Part shown: piece by piece, positions 49,953 to 53,704 of the stretch | Layout: each line of letters begins with the position of its first letter | Numbering within the stretch: position 1 is the stretch's first letter | Assembly: GCF_012927275.1 (NCBI RefSeq) | Contig: NZ_JABBGG010000017.1 | Location: 1-53,704 of the forward strand | Reading direction: 5' to 3' | Source of the DNA: Massilia polaris | GTDB taxonomy: Bacteria > Pseudomonadota > Gammaproteobacteria > Burkholderiales > Burkholderiaceae_D | Length of the DNA stretch: 53,704 nt | The notes under the pieces: generated by a model | What the model was told of the DNA's origin: nothing | Database searches by the model: none | What the model saw: only the letters and a program-made list of their open reading frames with translations | Made by a program: the position numbers and the translations under genes

Positions 49953-50602
49953 TACGGCTCGATCAGGCCGTGCTTGACGGCCAGCCTGGTGATGTAGGCC
50001 TGGCGATGCACGCCCAGCTTTTCCTTGACCGCCTGGCTGATATTGCTGATGGTCTTGGCCGACAGGTTCAGCTTCTCCGCGATCTCCGCATTGGTCAGGC
50101 CCTCGGCCATCAGCTTGAAAATCTCAAGGCCGCGCGCATCGAGCTGCGACTGCGGCGACACATCGCCCCGCACCGACAGGTTGGCGAGGCGCTCTGCGAT
50201 CTGCGGCAGGAAGTACAACTTGTCCGTATGCGCGTGGCGCACGGCCGTGGCCAGGTCCGCAGGGTCGCAATCCTTGGTGACGAAGGCGCGCGCGCCGATA
50301 CGGTAGGTTTCCTTGATCAGGCTGTCCTGGTCGAACTGGCTCAGGAAAACGATGCGCGCCGACGGGAACCGGGCGAGGATGCCGCGCGCCGCGTCCAGCC
50401 CGGTCAGCTCGGTACCGAAGCGGATGTCGAGCACAAGCACGTCGGGCTGCAGCTCGGCATACATTGCCGTCACCTCGTCGGGCGTCTTGGCCTGCCCGAC
50501 CACGTCCATGCCCAGGCCCGACAGCGACATGGCGAACCCGGTCATGACGATCGGATGGTCATCGGCCAGCAATACGCGGATCTTGTTCTGCTCACTCTGC
50601 AT
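49952..50602 (-). CDS. LuxR/NarL-type response regulator
   Basis: The 216-residue protein has a receiver domain with phospho-acceptor D59 (VLVLDIRFG) and a C-terminal LuxR helix-turn-helix (GLTNAEIAEKLNLSAKTISN, about 168-188, then QAVKEKLGV). First gene of the operon: regulator, binding protein (one-base overlap), kinase (four-base overlap). It diverges from the TonB gene across 332 bases, so regulation of TonB or of itself is plausible. No canonical promoter was recognised directly upstream. Confidence 0.93.
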   Translation of the reverse strand: MQSEQNKIRVLLADDHPIVMTGFAMSLSGLGMDVVGQAKTPDEVTAMYAELQPDVLVLDIRFGTELTGLDAARGILARFPSARIVFLSQFDQDSLIKETYRIGARAFVTKDCDPADLATAVRHAHTDKLYFLPQIAERLANLSVRGDVSPQSQLDARGLEIFKLMAEGLTNAEIAEKLNLSAKTISNISQAVKEKLGVHRQAYITRLAVKHGLIEP

Positions 50603-50934
50603 TTACTACTCCTCCATGGCCGCGCCCGTTACATCTGCTTACCAACGGATAGCAGCAATGTGTGCGACCTAACAGACATTCAAATTCATTGATGCGATTA
50701 TTTCATACAACGAAGGCCGACGCGAGTTATCTCGGCCCGCCCTGAGGGGCAGCTCCCATCCCGCAGCGAATCGAAACAACTGGCAACAATATTTACCAAG
50801 AAAACGCTGTTCAATTGCCAGCGAGTGGCATATCTTGGTGCCAACGCTTAGCAAATCACGCTGATTGAGCCCGGCAGCAACAGCTCGGGCCTTCCGACAA
50901 AGCCCATGAGCAAAACAACAATGAGGAGATAGCC
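50603..50934. other. Divergent intergenic region, LuxR-type regulator / TonB gene
   Basis: These 332 bases contain several TGGCAA-like elements: CTGGCAA (50780-50786), TTGCCAG (50815-50821), TGGCAT (50826-50831) and the palindrome TTGGTGCCAA (50835-50844). A hairpin-like GGCCGA/TCGGCC pair lies at 50715-50737. No confident -35/-10 pair was found. A strong GAGGAG site precedes the TonB ATG. No small gene is supported. Confidence 0.5.
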
Positions 50935-51594
50935 ATGCATTTCTCACATACACCGGAGGGCGGCGGCAGCAAATTCGTCAAGATTGGTATCGTTGCCGCG
51001 CTGCACATAGCGGTGGGCGTCGCGCTGATCAACAACATGAACAGCGTCTCGATCTCGATGCCGAAACTTGCGGACGATATCGTCGTGTTCCTGCCGAAGA
51101 TCGAACCACCGCCACCTCCGCCGCCGGAGCCGCCGAAGCCGGTGCCAAAAGTGGCGCCGACGCCGAAGCCGTTCGTGCCGGAAGTGGAAGTCGAGGTACC
51201 GCAGCAGCCGCAGACTGAGCAAGTGATGGAAACCTCGACGGTTCCCGACCCTGCGCCGCCGGTACCGGGCCCGACCACCACCGAAGTCGCGCCGCCGGCC
51301 GACCCTGGTGCGGGTTCGCTGCGTACCGCAGTGCTGAACGATGGCTGCTCGGTGCCTGACTACCCTACCCGCGCCGCCCGCAATGGCGAGGAAGGCACCG
51401 TCACCCTGGCACTGCTTGTTGGCGCCAACGGTAAAGTCAACGACTCGCGGGTTCAGAAGTCGAGCGGCTCGCGCGACCTGGACAAGGCAGCCATCAGCGC
51501 GCTGAGCATGTGCAGCTTCAAGCCGGCCATGGCCGGTGGCGCTCCCGAAGCCGGCTGGGCCCAGATCGCCTACGTCTGGAAGCTCGAAGGCTAA
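50935..51594 (+). CDS. TonB-family energy transducer
   Basis: TonB couples inner-membrane proton-motive force to outer-membrane receptors. The 219-residue protein has a short cytoplasmic N-terminus, one signal-anchor helix (VKIGIVAALHIAVGVALI, about 15-32), a proline-rich linker (PPPPPPEPPKPVPKVAPTPK and beyond, about 58-125), and a C-terminal TonB_C domain (PDYPTRAARNGEEGTVTLAL to FKPAMAGG). No exbB or exbD genes are adjacent. The GAGGAG ribosome-binding site lies seven bases from the ATG. A terminator follows at 51612. Confidence 0.93.
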   Translation: MHFSHTPEGGGSKFVKIGIVAALHIAVGVALINNMNSVSISMPKLADDIVVFLPKIEPPPPPPPEPPKPVPKVAPTPKPFVPEVEVEVPQQPQTEQVMETSTVPDPAPPVPGPTTTEVAPPADPGAGSLRTAVLNDGCSVPDYPTRAARNGEEGTVTLALLVGANGKVNDSRVQKSSGSRDLDKAAISALSMCSFKPAMAGGAPEAGWAQIAYVWKLEG

Positions 51595-51611
51595 TCAACA
51601 ACGTTTCAAGC

Positions 51612-51646
51612 ACGCCCCGCCCCGTTTTACCGGGCGGGGCGTTTTT
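51612..51646 (+). terminator. Intrinsic terminator after the TonB gene
   Basis: ACGCCCCGCCC (51612-51622) and GGGCGGGGCGT (51632-51642) form an 11-bp GC-rich stem with a 9-nt loop, followed by a run of T (51642-51646), 17 bases after the stop codon. Confidence 0.85.
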
Positions 51647-51650
51647 CGTT

Positions 51651-51729
51651 TGGGGTCAGGTCTGTCATTCGGACACGAGCTCAACAGCGGCGCTGTTGAG
51701 CTCGTGTCCGAATGACAGACCTGACCCCA
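51651..51729. repeat. Perfect 38-bp inverted repeat
   Basis: The arms 51651-51688 and 51692-51729 are perfect complements around GGC. The outer ends read TGGGGTCAGGTCTGTCATTC and its complement; the centre contains GAGCTC in each arm. GGGGTCAGGTCT-type ends recur in genomes with REP-associated (RAYT) repeats, so this looks like a large REP/BIME-like element or small palindromic insertion rather than a simple terminator. Confidence 0.85.
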
Positions 51730-51776
51730 CACCGCTGACCCCACACCGCTGACCCCACACCGCTGACCCCACACCG
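51721..51776. repeat. Tandem repeat, four copies of a 14-base unit
   Basis: CTGACCCCACACCG occurs four times without change (51721-51776), then CTCG. The first copy overlaps the end of the 38-bp inverted repeat, so the unit CTGACCCC derives from the palindrome's outer arm. It suggests slippage or repeat expansion at the palindrome edge. Confidence 0.9.
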
Positions 51777-51877
51777 CTCGAGAATCGCTGCGCTGCAACA
51801 GTTTCTGAATCGCATACAATGTTTGTCGCATCCCATGAGGGTGCAGTTTCTATTCACCATATTCGTACCAGGAACCC

Positions 51878-53509
51878 ATGCATAAGAAGCTCTTTTCCCT
51901 CACGGCCACCACGCTGGCGGCCAGCCTCGTTCTCGCTGTCCCAGTTCACGCAGCCAAGCCAGCCCTCGGGCCGACCGTTGAAGAAGCGCCACTGCGCGGC
52001 CACATGGCATTCCTGTCGAGCGACCTGATGGAGGGCCGCGGAACCGGCCAGCGCGGCGGCGACCTGACCGTGGCTTACCTTGAAGCGGCGTCGATGGCCG
52101 CAGGCCTGAAGCCAGCCAATGGCAACAGCTACCGCCAGGCGGTCAAGATCGCCGGTGTGAAAGCATCGCCGAAGGAAAGCAACGTTGCCTTCGACATCGG
52201 CGGCAAGCAGCAGGCGTTTGAGTTCGGCAAGGAATGGGTATGGGCGCCGGGCGATGCCAAGCCGATGCATCAGATGGACGCGGACATGGTTTTCGTGGGT
52301 TACGGCATCAATGCTGCCGAAGAAGGCTGGAACGATTACAAGGGCCTGGACGTCAAAGGCAAGGTCGTCGTGATGATGGTGAACGATCCGATGCCGACGG
52401 CCGCCGAACCAGAGCGCTTCGGCGGCAAGGGCCTGACCTACTACGGCCGCTGGACCTACAAGTTTGAAGAAGCCGCGCGCCAGGGCGCTGCAGGCGTGTT
52501 GCTGATCCACACCGATGCGTCGGCATCGTATGGCTGGAGCGTGGTTCAGAACAGCTGGATGGCGGAACGCTTCCAGCTGGCACAGGGTGACCTGGGAGCG
52601 GGCATGGAAGGCTGGATGACGGAAGACACCGCCCGCACCCTTTTCAAGGCCGCCGGCCACGACCTCGACACGCTGCGCGCTGCTGCGGAAAAGAAGGACT
52701 TCAAGGCCGTTCCGCTCGGTATCAAGGTCAAGGGCGAAACCAAAGCTGTCGTGCGCAGCATCGAACAGTTCAACGTGGCAGGCATCGTGCCGGGCACCGA
52801 TCCGAAACTAAAGGATGAGGTAGTCATCTACTCGGCACACTGGGATCACCTCGGCATGCAGGGCGACGGCCCCGACAATATCTACAACGGCGCGGTCGAC
52901 AACGCGTCGGGAACCGCTGGCCTGCTGGCCATGGCACAGGCGGCGGTGCGCCAGCCAGCCAAGCGCAGCCAGATGTTCCTGTGGGTAGCCGCTGAAGAGC
53001 AAGGCCTGCTGGGCAGCGCCGCGTACGCATCGAGCCCTCTGTGGCCAGCGCACAAGACCGCGGCCAACCTGAACCTCGACAGCCTGAACTGGATTGGCGC
53101 GGCGAAGGATATCGGCACCAAGGGCAGCGAACGTACCGAACTCGGCGCGATGGCTGAGGCAACGGCAAAGGCGATGGGGCTGGCGGTTTCGGTACCGAAG
53201 CCTGACCTGGCAGGCGGCTATTTCCGCAGCGACCATTTCAGCTTCGCCAAGGCCGGCATTCCTGCGTTCTCGATCGCGGGCGGCAGCGACTACATCAAGG
53301 ATCCGGAAGCGGCCAAGGCCAAGCAGAAGACCTACGCTCCGCGCTACCACCAGGTCAAGGATGAGTACGATCCGAGCTGGGACCTGTCGGGTATGGTACA
53401 GCAGGCGCAGTTCACGCTGAACCTGGGCCGCATGGTTGCTAACTCGCCGAAGATGCCTGCGTGGAAACCGGGCGATGCGTTTGGCAAGGTGCGCGCCGGG
53501 ACGAAGTAA
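51878..53509 (+). CDS. Exported M28-family metallopeptidase with PA-type insert
   Basis: The 543-residue protein has a Sec signal peptide (LAASLVLAVPVHAA-K, cleavage about residue 26), an N-terminal region with LSSDLMEGRGTGQRGGDLTV, a PA-type insert (DVKGKVVVMMVNDPMP to GAAGVLLIHTDAS, about 165-215), and the M28 dizinc core with H321 in AHWDHLG, D341 in AVDNASG, E373-E374 in AAEEQGLLG, and later Asp/His ligands (DHFSFAKAG; RYHQVKDEYD). Length fits secreted aminopeptidases of this type. A terminator follows at 53534. No operon partner. Confidence 0.93.
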   Translation: MHKKLFSLTATTLAASLVLAVPVHAAKPALGPTVEEAPLRGHMAFLSSDLMEGRGTGQRGGDLTVAYLEAASMAAGLKPANGNSYRQAVKIAGVKASPKESNVAFDIGGKQQAFEFGKEWVWAPGDAKPMHQMDADMVFVGYGINAAEEGWNDYKGLDVKGKVVVMMVNDPMPTAAEPERFGGKGLTYYGRWTYKFEEAARQGAAGVLLIHTDASASYGWSVVQNSWMAERFQLAQGDLGAGMEGWMTEDTARTLFKAAGHDLDTLRAAAEKKDFKAVPLGIKVKGETKAVVRSIEQFNVAGIVPGTDPKLKDEVVIYSAHWDHLGMQGDGPDNIYNGAVDNASGTAGLLAMAQAAVRQPAKRSQMFLWVAAEEQGLLGSAAYASSPLWPAHKTAANLNLDSLNWIGAAKDIGTKGSERTELGAMAEATAKAMGLAVSVPKPDLAGGYFRSDHFSFAKAGIPAFSIAGGSDYIKDPEAAKAKQKTYAPRYHQVKDEYDPSWDLSGMVQQAQFTLNLGRMVANSPKMPAWKPGDAFGKVRAGTK

Positions 53510-53533
53510 CCGTTTCTGTAGCCCTGAATGAAG

Positions 53534-53566
53534 AATGCCGCACCAGGAAACTGATGCGGCATTTTT
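53534..53566 (+). terminator. Intrinsic terminator after the M28 peptidase gene
   Basis: AATGCCGCA (53534-53542) and TGCGGCATT (53555-53563) form a 9-bp stem with a 12-nt loop, followed by T's to 53566, 25 bases after the stop codon. Confidence 0.85.
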
Positions 53567-53593
53567 GTCGACGCGACGCGTAGGGCAATGGAA

Positions 53594-53671
53594 TGGACTC
53601 CTCCACCTACGGCAGCAACTGTGCCAGACTGAAGTGTCGAGCAGACAATTCAATCACAGAGGAGGAGTCCA
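53594..53671. repeat. Inverted repeat at the IS110-like element's end
   Basis: TGGACTCCTCC (53594-53604) and GGAGGAGTCCA (53661-53671) are perfect complements separated by 56 bases, directly before the transposase ATG. Noncoding end sequences of IS110/IS1111 elements encode the bridge RNA in characterised members, so a structured RNA here is possible. Element ends cannot be set from this window. Confidence 0.5.
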
Positions 53672-53672
53672 A

Positions 53673-53704
53673 ATGTATGCTACACGAGTTGGTGTTGATC
53701 TTGC
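53673..53704 (+). mobile_element. IS110-family transposase, first codons only
   Basis: The ATG at 53673 starts MYATRVGVDL, matching the opening of IS110-family DEDD transposases, whose first Asp is catalytic. It is preceded by GGAGGAG as a ribosome-binding site. Only ten residues are inside the window, so the family call rests on a short but characteristic motif. Confidence 0.6.

Larger units (their letters stand above)
51595..51877. other. Repeat-rich intergenic region, TonB / M28 peptidase
   Basis: These 283 bases hold the TonB terminator, the 38-bp palindrome and the 14-base tandem repeats. The last 100 bases upstream of the peptidase have no clear promoter or other feature. Confidence 0.6.

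Noticed and set aside
50826-50842. TGGCA/GTGCC pattern upstream of the TonB gene, similar to -24/-12 on either strand.
   Set aside because: The spacing is off by one base on both strands.
51721-51776. Short regular repeats that could suggest a CRISPR array.
   Set aside because: The 14-base units are directly adjacent without spacers, and no cas genes are present.

Overview
The window is a GC-rich chromosomal segment that looks like a betaproteobacterium of the Oxalobacteraceae (Massilia/Telluria/Duganella type). This is inferred from the rpsL-rpsG-fusA-tuf order with betaproteobacterial-looking proteins, the many secreted peptidases and the TonB-type uptake genes; no rRNA or other taxonomic marker is present. 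No tRNA, rRNA, CRISPR array or prophage was seen. The only mobile element is the first few codons of an IS110-type transposase at the right edge.

Layout. 1-3.9 kb: the str operon on the minus strand (rpsL, rpsG, fusA, start of tuf), with a good sigma70 promoter. 4.0-5.9 kb: an EptA-like phosphoethanolamine transferase. 6.0-14.1 kb: a plus-strand operon for a MacAB-like ABC exporter (membrane-fusion protein, ATPase, two FtsX-type permeases), then its own NtrC-type sigma54 response regulator and histidine kinase, and a spermidine-synthase-like protein. 14.3-16.8 kb: a TonB-dependent receptor. 16.8-29.6 kb: a minus-strand ten-gene operon with two tandem TldD/TldE pairs (both TldD copies carry Tat-type signals), then DUF4159, MoxR ATPase, DUF58, a BatA-N-like protein and two membrane-anchored proteins of unknown function. 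29.9-38.4 kb: an exported SAM-methyltransferase-like protein, an S1C serine protease, a class-C beta-lactamase-fold serine hydrolase, an M1 aminopeptidase, a GDT1/UPF0016 transporter and an exported PHP phosphoesterase. 38.5-41.2 kb: a fusion of cysteine desulfurase, ligand-less metallo-beta-lactamase and rhodanese, divergent from an Lrp/AsnC regulator. 41.3-47.7 kb: a LivK-like binding protein, two DUF885 metallopeptidases and an M14 carboxypeptidase. 47.8-50.6 kb: a LuxR-type response regulator, periplasmic binding protein and histidine kinase operon. 50.9-53.5 kb: a TonB protein, a block of inverted and tandem repeats, and an M28 peptidase.

Main discovery. The ABC exporter operon and the TldD/TldE-MoxR operon, 24 kb apart and on opposite strands, each have a well-spaced sigma54 -24/-12 element. 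Each also has TGTCCG/CGGACA half-sites centred about 70-115 bp upstream of the predicted start, where NtrC-type activators bind. The exporter operon encodes such an activator. The simplest reading is one sigma54 regulon, run by this two-component system, that makes both an envelope exporter and a probably Tat-exported TldD/TldE proteolytic complex with an AAA+/MIDAS (MoxR/DUF58) module. This is inference from sequence. The second notable gene is the triple-domain sulfur-transfer fusion with its divergent Lrp-type regulator.
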